Positions 25,953 through 33,588 of a stretch of DNA of 64,000 nucleotides are shown piece after piece. Origin of the DNA: Stenotrophomonas maltophilia (GTDB taxonomy: Bacteria > Pseudomonadota > Gammaproteobacteria > Xanthomonadales > Xanthomonadaceae). A model generated the notes under the pieces. That model ran no database searches and had not been told where the DNA came from. It saw nothing but the letters and a program-made list of their open reading frames with translations. Numbering within the stretch: position 1 is the first letter of the stretch; each line of letters starts with the position of its first letter. Where the stretch lies: the NCBI RefSeq assembly GCF_006974125.1, contig NZ_CP037858.1, positions 4,471,001 through 4,535,000 on the forward strand, in the 5' to 3' direction. A program made the translations under genes and the position numbers.

Positions 25953-26558
25953 TCAGGCCACGCCGTTGTCGACGTGGTCGGCGAAACCCGGCTGCTGGCG
26001 CAAGCGCTCGAACCAGGCCTCTACGTGTGCCAGTGCGGGCCTGCGCCCCGGTGTGCTGCGCCAGCGTTGGGTCGACAGGCCAAGCACGATGTCGGCGAGG
26101 GTGAAGGTGCTGCCCGCCGCGTAGGCATCGGTGGCGGAAAGCTGTGCATCAAGCACACCCATCAGCCGGTTCCACTGCGCCAGGCTGGCCTCGGCGCGGG
26201 CATCGTCCGGGTAGTCCGGATGCTGGCGCACGCGCGCCATGAACACGTGCCGCCAGGCGCTGTTGAGGTCGCTGGCCTGCCAGTCCATCCACTGCTCGAC
26301 CGGGGCGCGGCCTTGCGCCGTACCGGGCAGCAGGTCATCACGGCCAGCGCGTACGGCCAGGTAGCGGCAGATGCTGTTGGACTCCCACAGCACGAAGTCG
26401 CCATCACGCAGCACCGGCACCTGCCGGTTGGGGTTCAGTGCGGCCAGCAGGTCCGCCGGTGGCGCAGGCTCATGGTGCAGGGACAGATCCAGCCCTGCGC
26501 ACAGCCACAGCACCTTGCGCACATTGATGGAGGTGGGCTTTCCGTAAAGAGAGAGCAT
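25953..26558 (-). CDS. Glutathione S-transferase family protein
   Basis: 201 residues. The thioredoxin-like N-terminal domain begins MLSLYGKPTSINVRKVLW, with the Ser of TSINV in the position of the catalytic residue, the cis-Pro motif RQVPVLRDG and the Glu-Ser pair LWESNSICRYL that binds the glutathione gamma-glutamyl group. The C-terminal helical domain has FTLADIVLG. Start at the ATG at 26558 because it begins the fold; the frame is open a little further. Probably a detoxification enzyme of unknown substrate. Confidence 0.9.
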   Translation of the reverse strand: MLSLYGKPTSINVRKVLWLCAGLDLSLHHEPAPPADLLAALNPNRQVPVLRDGDFVLWESNSICRYLAVRAGRDDLLPGTAQGRAPVEQWMDWQASDLNSAWRHVFMARVRQHPDYPDDARAEASLAQWNRLMGVLDAQLSATDAYAAGSTFTLADIVLGLSTQRWRSTPGRRPALAHVEAWFERLRQQPGFADHVDNGVA

Positions 26559-26603
26559 GGTTCCGGCGCAGCAGCTGAGACTCTGCCAGCCTACACTTGC
26601 CCC

Positions 26604-28139
26604 ATGCAAACCGAATATCTGCTCATTGGCGGCCTTCTATTGGCCGTGCTCATCCTGCAGCTTGTGGCCCTGCTGCGCCGCCCGCCGCACGACCGCCTGG
26701 AACAGGCGGTGCGTGAGGAGGCGCGCGCCGGGCGCAGCGAGCTGCGCGAACAGCTCGATGGCTTCGCCCGCGCGCTGACCGATCTGTCCACCCGCACCGA
26801 CCAGCGCCTGGACCTGCTGCGCGAAGCACTGGGCGAAGATGCCCGCAAGGCGCGCGCCGAAGCGGCCGAGAGCCAGCAGCGGGGCGCGGCGTTGATGGGA
26901 CAGCGGCTGCAGGAACTGCGCAGCCAGCTGGAGACCTTCGGCCAGCAGCAGGAAGCGCGCATCCATGCGTTTGGCCAGCAGCTGCAGGAGCTCACCGGGC
27001 GTACCGATACCCAGCTCGGCGCGCTGCGCCAGACCCTGGTGGACGATGCACGCAAGGGCCGCGAGGAGGGCGCGCAGTCGCAGCAGCGGCTGACCGAAAG
27101 CCTTGGCCTGCGCCTGCAGGAACTGACGCAGCGCAACGAGCAGCGCATCGCCGAGATGCGCACGACGCTGGAAGAACAGCTGCGCGCGCTGCAGAGCGAC
27201 AATGCGCAGAAGCTGGAACAGATGCGCGTGACGGTGGATGAAAAGCTGCAGTCCACTCTGGAAACACGCCTGGGCCAGTCCTTCAAGTTGGTCTCGGAGC
27301 GTCTGGAACAGGTGCAGCGTGGCCTCGGCGAGATGCAGCAGCTGGCCACCGGCGTGGGTGACCTCAAGCGCGTGCTGACCAACGTCAAGACGCGCGGCAG
27401 CTGGGGTGAAGTACAGCTGGAGAACATCCTCGAGCAGACCCTGATCCAGGAGCAGTACGCGCGCGGGGTGAAGGTACGCCCGGATAGTGGCGAGATGGTC
27501 GATATCGCCGTGCGCCTGCCGGGCCGCAGCAGCGATGACACGCCGGTGTGGCTGCCGATCGACTCCAAGTTCCCACGCGAAGACTACGAGCGCCTGCTGG
27601 ACGCGCAGGAACAGGGCGACGCCGAACTGGTACGCGTGCAGGGTACGCAGCTGGAACGTGCGGTGAAGGTGCAGGCCAAGTCGATCTGCGAGAAGTACAT
27701 CGTGCCGCCGCACACCACCGACTTCGCGGTGATGTTCCTGCCCACCGAAGGCCTGTATGCCGAGGTGATCCGGCGCCCCGGCCTGGTCGATCTGCTGCAG
27801 CGTGACCACCGCGTGGTGGTCGCTGGGCCAACCACGATCACCGCACTGCTCAACAGCCTGCAGATGGGTTTCCGCACACTGGCCATCGAGAAGCGGTCCA
27901 GCGAGGTGTGGAGCCTGCTGGGTGCGGTGAAGACCGAGTTCGGCAAGTTTGGCGATGTGCTGGACAACGTGAAGGCCAAGCTGGACCAGGCCAGCAAGCA
28001 GATCGACCAGACCGGGGTGCGCACCCGCGCGATCGCCCGCAAGCTGAGGGATGTCGAGTCGCTGCCGGTTGAGCAGAGCCGCCAGTTGCTGCCGGACGCG
28101 CTGCCAGCAGAGGAAGGCAGTGACGGCGACGAGGCCTGA
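26604..28139 (+). CDS. rmuC: DNA recombination protein RmuC
   Basis: 511 residues: an N-terminal membrane anchor (about residues 6-24), a long coiled-coil (about 30-240) and the RmuC nuclease-like domain (about 250-470) with VLTNVKTRGSWGEVQL, LPIDSKFPREDYERLL and TTDFAVMFLPTEGLYAEV. RmuC limits recombination between short inverted repeats, as known from E. coli. It is divergent from the GST gene with 45 bases between starts. The C-terminus is acidic. Confidence 0.94.
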   Translation: MQTEYLLIGGLLLAVLILQLVALLRRPPHDRLEQAVREEARAGRSELREQLDGFARALTDLSTRTDQRLDLLREALGEDARKARAEAAESQQRGAALMGQRLQELRSQLETFGQQQEARIHAFGQQLQELTGRTDTQLGALRQTLVDDARKGREEGAQSQQRLTESLGLRLQELTQRNEQRIAEMRTTLEEQLRALQSDNAQKLEQMRVTVDEKLQSTLETRLGQSFKLVSERLEQVQRGLGEMQQLATGVGDLKRVLTNVKTRGSWGEVQLENILEQTLIQEQYARGVKVRPDSGEMVDIAVRLPGRSSDDTPVWLPIDSKFPREDYERLLDAQEQGDAELVRVQGTQLERAVKVQAKSICEKYIVPPHTTDFAVMFLPTEGLYAEVIRRPGLVDLLQRDHRVVVAGPTTITALLNSLQMGFRTLAIEKRSSEVWSLLGAVKTEFGKFGDVLDNVKAKLDQASKQIDQTGVRTRAIARKLRDVESLPVEQSRQLLPDALPAEEGSDGDEA

Positions 28140-28210
28140 GCCACGCTGACACGCCGCCTGCATCGCCGATGCGTATGCTGGCGGCCTGTCCTCCTGGATC
28201 AGGTACCACC

Positions 28211-28603
28211 ATGCGCCTGCGCCTCTGCACCAGTCTCATCCTGACCGTGCTGCTTGCCGCCTGCAGCAGCGCACCCCCGGCTGCCGACACGGCGCCGGCC
28301 GCAGCCACCAGCCCCGAAGCGGCCGAAGCCTACCGCGAAGCACGTGACGTCGACTGCCAGGCCGCGGGCGGCACCCTGCAGCGGCTGGGCCGGCTGCAGC
28401 GCGTGCAGTGCGTGATTCCGTATGCCGACGCCGGCAAGACCTGCAGCCGCAAAAGCGACTGCACGGGCCAGTGCCTTGCCAGCGGCGAAGTGGCGGCTGG
28501 CAGTGCCGCCACCGGTACCTGCCAGCGCGACGTGCGCCAGAATTTCGGCTGCCGCCAGCGCATTGATGACGGCAAGGCACAGGGCACGATCTGCGTGGAT
28601 TGA
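28211..28603 (+). CDS. Cysteine-rich small lipoprotein
   Basis: 130 residues with a lipoprotein signal (ILTVLLAACSS, Cys19 as lipid site). The mature part has eight further cysteines in a spaced pattern (DC, QC, TC, DC, QC, TC, GC, IC), including CSRKSDCTGQC, suggesting four disulfides in the periplasm. An Ala-rich linker follows the lipid site. No family recognised. It is upstream of the glutathione peroxidase gene in the same direction with 66 bases between, so an oxidative-stress link is possible but not shown. Confidence 0.78.
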   Translation: MRLRLCTSLILTVLLAACSSAPPAADTAPAAATSPEAAEAYREARDVDCQAAGGTLQRLGRLQRVQCVIPYADAGKTCSRKSDCTGQCLASGEVAAGSAATGTCQRDVRQNFGCRQRIDDGKAQGTICVD

Positions 28604-28669
28604 TCGTCGTGCCGACATCGCGCGGCGCTATGCTGGTGGGCCATTCCCCGCCGTAGCCGGAGCCCCCGC

Positions 28670-29215
28670 GTGAGCACCCCGATCCAGGACATTTCCCTCA
28701 CCACCATCGACGGCCAGCCGTCCTCGCTTGCCGATTACCAGGGCAAGGTACTGCTGCTGGTCAACGTCGCCTCCAAGTGCGGCCTGACCCCGCAGTACGA
28801 AGGCCTGCAGGCGCTGTATGCGGAAAAGCACGCGCAAGGCCTGGAAGTGCTGGGCTTCCCCGCCAACAACTTCCTCGGCCAGGAGCCGGGCAGCGAAGCG
28901 GAGATCCAGCAGTTCTGCCAGCTCACCTACGATGTCAGCTTCCCGATGTTCTCCAAGATCAGCGTGGCCGGCGACGACACCCACCCGCTGTACCAGCAGC
29001 TGACCGCGGCCCAGCCGCAGTCGATCGGCGAAGGCCCGCTGCGCGAGCGCCTGGCCAGCAAGGACATTCCGATCCATGCCGCGCCGGCAGTGCTGTGGAA
29101 CTTCGAGAAGTTCCTGGTCGGCCGCGACGGCAAGGTCATCGCCCGCTTCGCCCCGGACGTGGCGGCTGATGATGCGCGCCTGCGCGAGGCCATCGAGGCC
29201 GCACTGGCGGCCTGA
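28670..29215 (+). CDS. Glutathione peroxidase (cysteine type)
   Basis: 181 residues of the thiol peroxidase/GPx family that reduces peroxides, often using thioredoxin. The catalytic triad is visible: Cys37 in NVASKCGLTPQY, Gln71 in NNFLGQEPG and Trp143-Asn144 in LWNFEKFLV. The start codon is GTG at 28670 (translated as Met, STPIQDISL). There is no signal peptide, so it acts in the cytoplasm. A SMAG repeat and a strong terminator follow. Confidence 0.94.
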   Translation: MSTPIQDISLTTIDGQPSSLADYQGKVLLLVNVASKCGLTPQYEGLQALYAEKHAQGLEVLGFPANNFLGQEPGSEAEIQQFCQLTYDVSFPMFSKISVAGDDTHPLYQQLTAAQPQSIGEGPLRERLASKDIPIHAAPAVLWNFEKFLVGRDGKVIARFAPDVAADDARLREAIEAALAA

Positions 29216-29222
29216 GGAAAGC

Positions 29223-29246
29223 GTGCCAACCGAGGTTGGCACCTAC
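29223..29246 (-). repeat. SMAG-like REP element, reverse orientation
   Basis: GTGCCAACC-GA-GGTTGGCAC followed by CTAC, starting eight bases after the peroxidase stop codon. Confidence 0.78.
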
Positions 29247-29254
29247 CGGAAAAG

Positions 29255-29280
29255 AAAAACCCCGCCGAGGCGGGGTTTTT
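29255..29280. terminator. Bidirectional terminator between gpx and mlaA
   Basis: AAAAACCCCGCC, two-base loop, GGCGGGGTTTTT. The A and T runs on both sides let it stop transcription of both the peroxidase (plus) and the mla operon (minus). Confidence 0.9.
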
Positions 29281-29299
29281 CATGCGTCGCTGAAAGGGC

Positions 29300-30316
29300 T
29301 CAGTGGGTCCACTGCGGCATCGGCATCGCATCGACCGGAATCGGCGAGTTGGCATCGTCGTGGCCACGCTCGCGCTTGCTGCGCAGGTCGTTCTCGATCT
29401 GGTAGTTGCGACGCTGCATCCATGCATCGCGCACCAGCGAGTACTCGTCCACCGCAGTGTCGCGCAGGTCGTCGATCGCCAGCAGCTGCGCGCGGGTATC
29501 GACCAGCTGCAGGCCCTGCAGGCCGATGCGGATCTTGTCCTCTTCGATGCGGCGGATCGGCGACAGCGGGATGTCGCCGGCCAGGCCGAACACGTCGCGC
29601 ACGGTACGCGGGCCGAAGAACGGCAGTTCCACGTAGCGCGAACGACGCCAGCCCCAGGCACCCAGGGTCTGGCCGAAGTCTTCATTGCGGCGCGGCACCA
29701 TCGCCTTGCTGGCCGGATCGAACAGGCCGCCGATGCCCAGCGTGCTGTTCATCAGGAAGCGGCCGAGGCTGTCCCATGCATCGGCACCGCGGCCCTGCAG
29801 CAGCTGGTTGGTGATGGTCACCGGCGCGCGCAGGTTGCTGAAGAAGTTGCTGACGCCGGTGCGGGCGAAGCGCGGCACCACGTGGGTGTAGGCGGTGGCC
29901 AGCGGGCGTGCGACGCCGCGGTCGACCGCATTGTTGAACTTGTGCACCTTGCGGTTGAACGGTTCCCACGGGTCGTAGGCCGCCGCGTTGGTGGTGTTGC
30001 CGGCACCGCCATAGAGGGCATCGAAGTCGTCATCGCCACCGGGTGCGGTGGCCGCTGCGGTCTTCGCTGCACTGCTGTCGCCGCTGTCGGTCGGCGTAGC
30101 CGGCGACGATGCGGCAGCCGCCGGCGGATTGACCACGGATGCGACCGGTGCAGTGTCAGCCGTGCTGGCATCGGTGGCCGCGGCAGCGGGCGAGGTGGTG
30201 GTACTGGCCGGAACCAGGGTGCTGGCCGCGGGTGCATCGCTGCGCGCGGGCTTGCCGGCACAGGCAGTGAGGGCGGTGGCCAGGACGATCAGGGGGAGGG
30301 TGCGCACGACGTTCAT
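29300..30316 (-). CDS. mlaA: MlaA (VacJ) outer-membrane lipoprotein
   Basis: MlaA extracts mislocalised phospholipids from the outer leaflet of the outer membrane and hands them to MlaC. 338 residues with a lipobox (ALTAC, Cys19). An Ala/Thr/Ser-rich low-complexity linker spans about residues 25-100, longer than in E. coli MlaA, and the MlaA domain begins at DPWEPFNRKVHKFN. It continues with RFLMNSTLGIGGLFDPAS and PFFGPRTVRD. It is the last gene of the mla operon, one base after mlaB. In E. coli mlaA is unlinked to mlaFEDCB. Confidence 0.94.
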   Translation of the reverse strand: MNVVRTLPLIVLATALTACAGKPARSDAPAASTLVPASTTTSPAAAATDASTADTAPVASVVNPPAAAASSPATPTDSGDSSAAKTAAATAPGGDDDFDALYGGAGNTTNAAAYDPWEPFNRKVHKFNNAVDRGVARPLATAYTHVVPRFARTGVSNFFSNLRAPVTITNQLLQGRGADAWDSLGRFLMNSTLGIGGLFDPASKAMVPRRNEDFGQTLGAWGWRRSRYVELPFFGPRTVRDVFGLAGDIPLSPIRRIEEDKIRIGLQGLQLVDTRAQLLAIDDLRDTAVDEYSLVRDAWMQRRNYQIENDLRSKRERGHDDANSPIPVDAMPMPQWTH

Positions 30317-30317
30317 G

Positions 30318-30629
30318 TCAGCTCGCAGCAGAAGTAGCGTTGAAATCCAGGTTGGGCGACAGCCGATAGGCCGCGCTCAGTTCGTTGTAGCCAGCCGGCG
30401 CGCCGGTGATCACCAGCGGATGGCCGGCCTTGCGGGCACGTGCTGCCAGCTCGGCCAGCAGGGCCAGGCCGGCGCTGTCCACGCGCTCGACCTCACCCAG
30501 CTCCAGCCGTGCCAGCTTTGCCGGCAGGGCCTGCAGCTGCGGCCACAGCGCGATCACTGCGGCGCGGTCGAGCACCCCGCGCAGGCGCAGGGTGTCGCCT
30601 TCCAGCAGCGCCAGTGCGTTACTTGCCAT
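30318..30629 (-). CDS. mlaB: MlaB STAS-domain protein
   Basis: 103 residues; a STAS domain protein that binds the MlaF ATPase and supports the MlaFEDB complex. ERVDSAGLALLAEL contains the conserved STAS loop Ser. Its 5' end overlaps mlaC by 11 bases. Small size matches MlaB. Confidence 0.85.
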   Translation of the reverse strand: MASNALALLEGDTLRLRGVLDRAAVIALWPQLQALPAKLARLELGEVERVDSAGLALLAELAARARKAGHPLVITGAPAGYNELSAAYRLSPNLDFNATSAAS

Positions 30630-31281
30630 TGCCCGCGGGCCCGGCCTGCATGCTGCCGCTGTGCAGTTCGCTGGCCACCTGCTTGATGCCCTTCTGGCGC
30701 AGCGGGGTATCGAACTGGTTGCGGAAGGTCTGCACGTAGGAGATGCCTTCGATGTTGACGTCGAAGATCTTCCACTGGCCGTTCACGTTGCGCATCCAGT
30801 ACTCGACCGGGGTCGGCTCGCTGCCGGCACGTACCAGCTCGGTGCTCACGCGCACGCCGCGGTTGCCCGGCAGCGGGCTTTCACCCTTCAGGCGGAAGCT
30901 CGGCTTGCCCTGGATGTTGAGCAGGGTCGAACCGTAGCGCTGCATCAGGCTGTCGGCCATGGCATCGGCGAACAGCTTGATGTCGGCATCCGAGGCGCCG
31001 CGGGCATGCGGGCCCAGCACCAGGCGTGCCGCATAGTCGCGGTCGAAGGTGCGGTTCAGTTCGCTGTCGATGTAGCTGCGCAGGCTGGCCGGGTTGCTGC
31101 CGAACTCGCTCCTGCGCTGCTGCAGGGTGGTGAGGATGCGCGTGCTGGCATCGATCACCACCTTGCCGGCCTGGCCCTGCGTCGCGGCAGCGGCGGGAGC
31201 GGCGGCCTGGGCCTGGGCGAGGAACGGAGTAGCTGCCAGCAGCGCCGAGGCGAGCAGGGCCGGGATCAGTTTCATCTTCAT
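30619..31281 (-). CDS. mlaC: MlaC periplasmic phospholipid-binding protein
   Basis: 220 residues with a signal peptide (cut near FLAQA). MlaC shuttles phospholipid between MlaA and the MlaFEDB inner-membrane complex. The family pattern NRTFDRDYAARLVLG and VNGQWKIFDVNIEGISYVQTFRNQF (given in parts) is clear. It overlaps mlaD by four bases and mlaB by 11. Confidence 0.94.
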   Translation of the reverse strand: MKMKLIPALLASALLAATPFLAQAQAAAPAAAATQGQAGKVVIDASTRILTTLQQRRSEFGSNPASLRSYIDSELNRTFDRDYAARLVLGPHARGASDADIKLFADAMADSLMQRYGSTLLNIQGKPSFRLKGESPLPGNRGVRVSTELVRAGSEPTPVEYWMRNVNGQWKIFDVNIEGISYVQTFRNQFDTPLRQKGIKQVASELHSGSMQAGPAGNGK

Positions 31282-31802
31282 GGTTGCGGTTCCGTTGCAG
31301 GCGCCTGCGCGCCATCGTTGGGCTTCTGAGCAGCGCCACCACCGGCGCCACCACTGAACATGTACTTGCCGACCAGCTGGATCAGGTCAACCGCCGGCTG
31401 GGTGAAGACAATTTCGTCGCCGGCCTTCAGCACGTCCGGATCACCGCCCGGCTGCAGACCGATATAGCTCTCGCCGAGCAAACCACTGGTGAAGATGCCG
31501 GCCGAGGTGTCCGCCGGCAGGTCCTTGACCTTGCTGTCCATGCGCAGGGTCACGATCGATTCGAACTTCACCGGGTCCAGGTCGATCGAGGCGACCTGGC
31601 CGACGGTGACGCCGCCGATCTTCACTGGCGCCTGCTTGCGCAGCTGGCCGACCTGGGAGAAGCGCGCCTTCAGCTCGTAGCCCTGGCTGCCCCAGCTCCA
31701 GCGCTGGTTGGTCGAGGCCACGGCCAGCACCATCAGCGAGGCCAGGGCCAGCAGCAGAAAAGCGCCGACGGAGAATTCGAGTCTGGGACCGCGGATGGCC
31801 AT
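31278..31802 (-). CDS. mlaD: MlaD MCE-domain protein
   Basis: 174 residues: one N-terminal membrane helix (about 11-27) and one MCE domain (LKARFSQVGQLRKQAPVKIGGV region to IVFTQPAVDL), which forms a hexameric ring in the periplasm. The start is the ATG at 31802 (MAIRGPRLEFSVG). C-terminal tail is Gly/Ala/Pro-rich. 59 bases separate it from mlaE. Confidence 0.94.
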   Translation of the reverse strand: MAIRGPRLEFSVGAFLLLALASLMVLAVASTNQRWSWGSQGYELKARFSQVGQLRKQAPVKIGGVTVGQVASIDLDPVKFESIVTLRMDSKVKDLPADTSAGIFTSGLLGESYIGLQPGGDPDVLKAGDEIVFTQPAVDLIQLVGKYMFSGGAGGGAAQKPNDGAQAPATEPQP

Positions 31803-31861
31803 GTGGATTACCTGATCGAGTCGTGGTGGCCGCGCGCGCCTGCGCACCGCCGGTGGAGGGG

Positions 31862-32611
31862 TTAGGTGAACAACATTGCCGACAGCACGAAGTTGAACAT
31901 CAGCACCAGCAGCGAGGCGTTGACCACCGCACGGGTGGTCGCCACCGAGGTGCCCTCGATGGTCGGCTCGGCATGGAAGCCAACGTAGGCGGCAACCAGC
32001 GCGGCGGTGCCGCCGAAGATCGCCGACTTCAGCATCGCCACGCCGAAGTCATCCCAGAAATCGACGCTGTTGCGCAGCGCCGACCAGAACACGCCATTGT
32101 CCAGGCCCAGCACGTGCACGGCCTCGAAGTAGCTGGCACTGATCGCCAGCGAGCAGAAGATGCCGGTCAGCAGCGGCACGGTCAGCACCGCCGCCCAGAA
32201 GCGCGGTGCCACGGCTTTGGCCACCGGGTCGATGGCCATCAGCTCCAGCGCCTTGATCTGGTCGGTGGCGCGCATCAGGCCCAGCTCGGCGGCGATCGAA
32301 CTGCCGGCGCGACCGATGAACAGCAGTGCGGTCAGCACCGGCGCCAGCTCGCGGTACAGCGACAGGCCGAGCAGGGTCGACAGCGCGTCGGCGGCACCGA
32401 AGGTGGTCAGCGTGCGGTAGCCCTGCAGGGTCAGCACCAGGCCGACGAAGGCGCCACCGACGGCGATGATCGGCAGCGAGCGCGCGCCGATCTTGTAGAT
32501 CTCGCGGGTCAGTTCGGCCAGGAAATCACGGGTCGGCAGCGAACCGCGCAGCACGGTCAGCGAGAACAGGCCGGCGCGGCCCAGCGAGCGGGTGGCTTGG
32601 ACGAACGGCAT
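31862..32611 (-). CDS. mlaE: MlaE permease
   Basis: 249 residues, the membrane subunit of the Mla ABC transporter with about five membrane segments. Family motifs include ELAPVLTALLFIGRAGSSIAAELG (in parts) and EALELMAIDP-like KALELMAIDPV. Start ATG at 32611 overlaps the mlaF stop by one base. Confidence 0.95.
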   Translation of the reverse strand: MPFVQATRSLGRAGLFSLTVLRGSLPTRDFLAELTREIYKIGARSLPIIAVGGAFVGLVLTLQGYRTLTTFGAADALSTLLGLSLYRELAPVLTALLFIGRAGSSIAAELGLMRATDQIKALELMAIDPVAKAVAPRFWAAVLTVPLLTGIFCSLAISASYFEAVHVLGLDNGVFWSALRNSVDFWDDFGVAMLKSAIFGGTAALVAAYVGFHAEPTIEGTSVATTRAVVNASLLVLMFNFVLSAMLFT

Positions 32612-33408
32612 CAGGCAACCCTCGCGCGTGGCGCGGCATCGAACGGAATCGGACCATCGGGCTGGCCATGCAGGAACTGCCGCAGCAGCGGATCCTGGCT
32701 GGACTGCAGTGCCTCGGGCGTGCCCTGGAACACGATGCCACCATTGGCGATGGCGATGACCTGGTCGCAGATCGGCAGGGTCTCGTGCACGTGGTGGCTG
32801 ACGATGATGCTGGTCAGGCCCAGGCTGTGGTTGAGGCGCTGGATCAGGCTCATGATCACCCCGGAGGCGATCGGGTCCAGCCCGGTCAGCGGCTCGTCGT
32901 AGATCATCAGCGGCGGATCCAGGGCCAGTGCACGGGCCAGCGCGACGCGGCGCGCCATGCCGCCGGACAGCTCGCGCGGCCACGCATCGGCGGCGGCCAG
33001 CAGGCCCACCGCATGCAGCTTCATCTCCACCAGCCGGCGCAGCACCGCCCTCGGCAGGCGCGTATGCGTGCGCAGCGGCAGCGCGACGTTTTCGGCCACG
33101 GTGAGGTCGGTCAGCAGGCCATTGCCCTGCAGCAGCACACCCACGCTCTTGCGCATTTCCAGCAATGCGCTGCTGTCATGCGGGATCGGCTTGCCGAACA
33201 GGGTGACGTCGCCAGCGACCGGGCGCAGCTCACCGGTCAGCGCGGCCAGCAGGGTCGACTTGCCGCTGCCGGACGGGCCAAGAACCGCGGTGATACTGCC
33301 CTTGGGCACCTGCAGCGACACGTCGCGCAGGATCGTGCGTCCGCTCCGGTCGATGCGGACGTTGGACAACTGCACCAGACTGGAGGTGGAAGCCGACATG
33401 GGCACCAT
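32611..33408 (-). CDS. mlaF: MlaF ATP-binding protein
   Basis: 265 residues, the ATPase that powers phospholipid transport by MlaFEDB. Walker A GPSGSGKSTLL (about residue 40), ABC signature LSGGMARRVALARAL, Walker B LMIYDEPLTGLDP and the switch SHHVHE are present. Start ATG at 33408; an in-frame ATG three codons later (33399) is an alternative. First gene of the operon, divergent from recC. Confidence 0.96.
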   Translation of the reverse strand: MVPMSASTSSLVQLSNVRIDRSGRTILRDVSLQVPKGSITAVLGPSGSGKSTLLAALTGELRPVAGDVTLFGKPIPHDSSALLEMRKSVGVLLQGNGLLTDLTVAENVALPLRTHTRLPRAVLRRLVEMKLHAVGLLAAADAWPRELSGGMARRVALARALALDPPLMIYDEPLTGLDPIASGVIMSLIQRLNHSLGLTSIIVSHHVHETLPICDQVIAIANGGIVFQGTPEALQSSQDPLLRQFLHGQPDGPIPFDAAPRARVA

Positions 33409-33588
33409 TAACGTTTTTTAGACATCGAAGGATCGGGCCAGCCGGCTGAACATAAGCAGACTGGACGGTCCAGTATTGTTGCACGGCAGGGCTTGGCGCA
33501 GGCCGGGACAATCGGCCGGCAGCCCGGAACAATCCGTACCGTCGATGGGCCAACCATTGAATACTGCCTGCCGTCCTGCACACTGTGC

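Noticed and set aside
33493..33588. Upstream extension of recC from a TTG
   Set aside because: It runs through the divergent mlaF/recC promoter region; the ATG pair at 33589 fits RecC starts.
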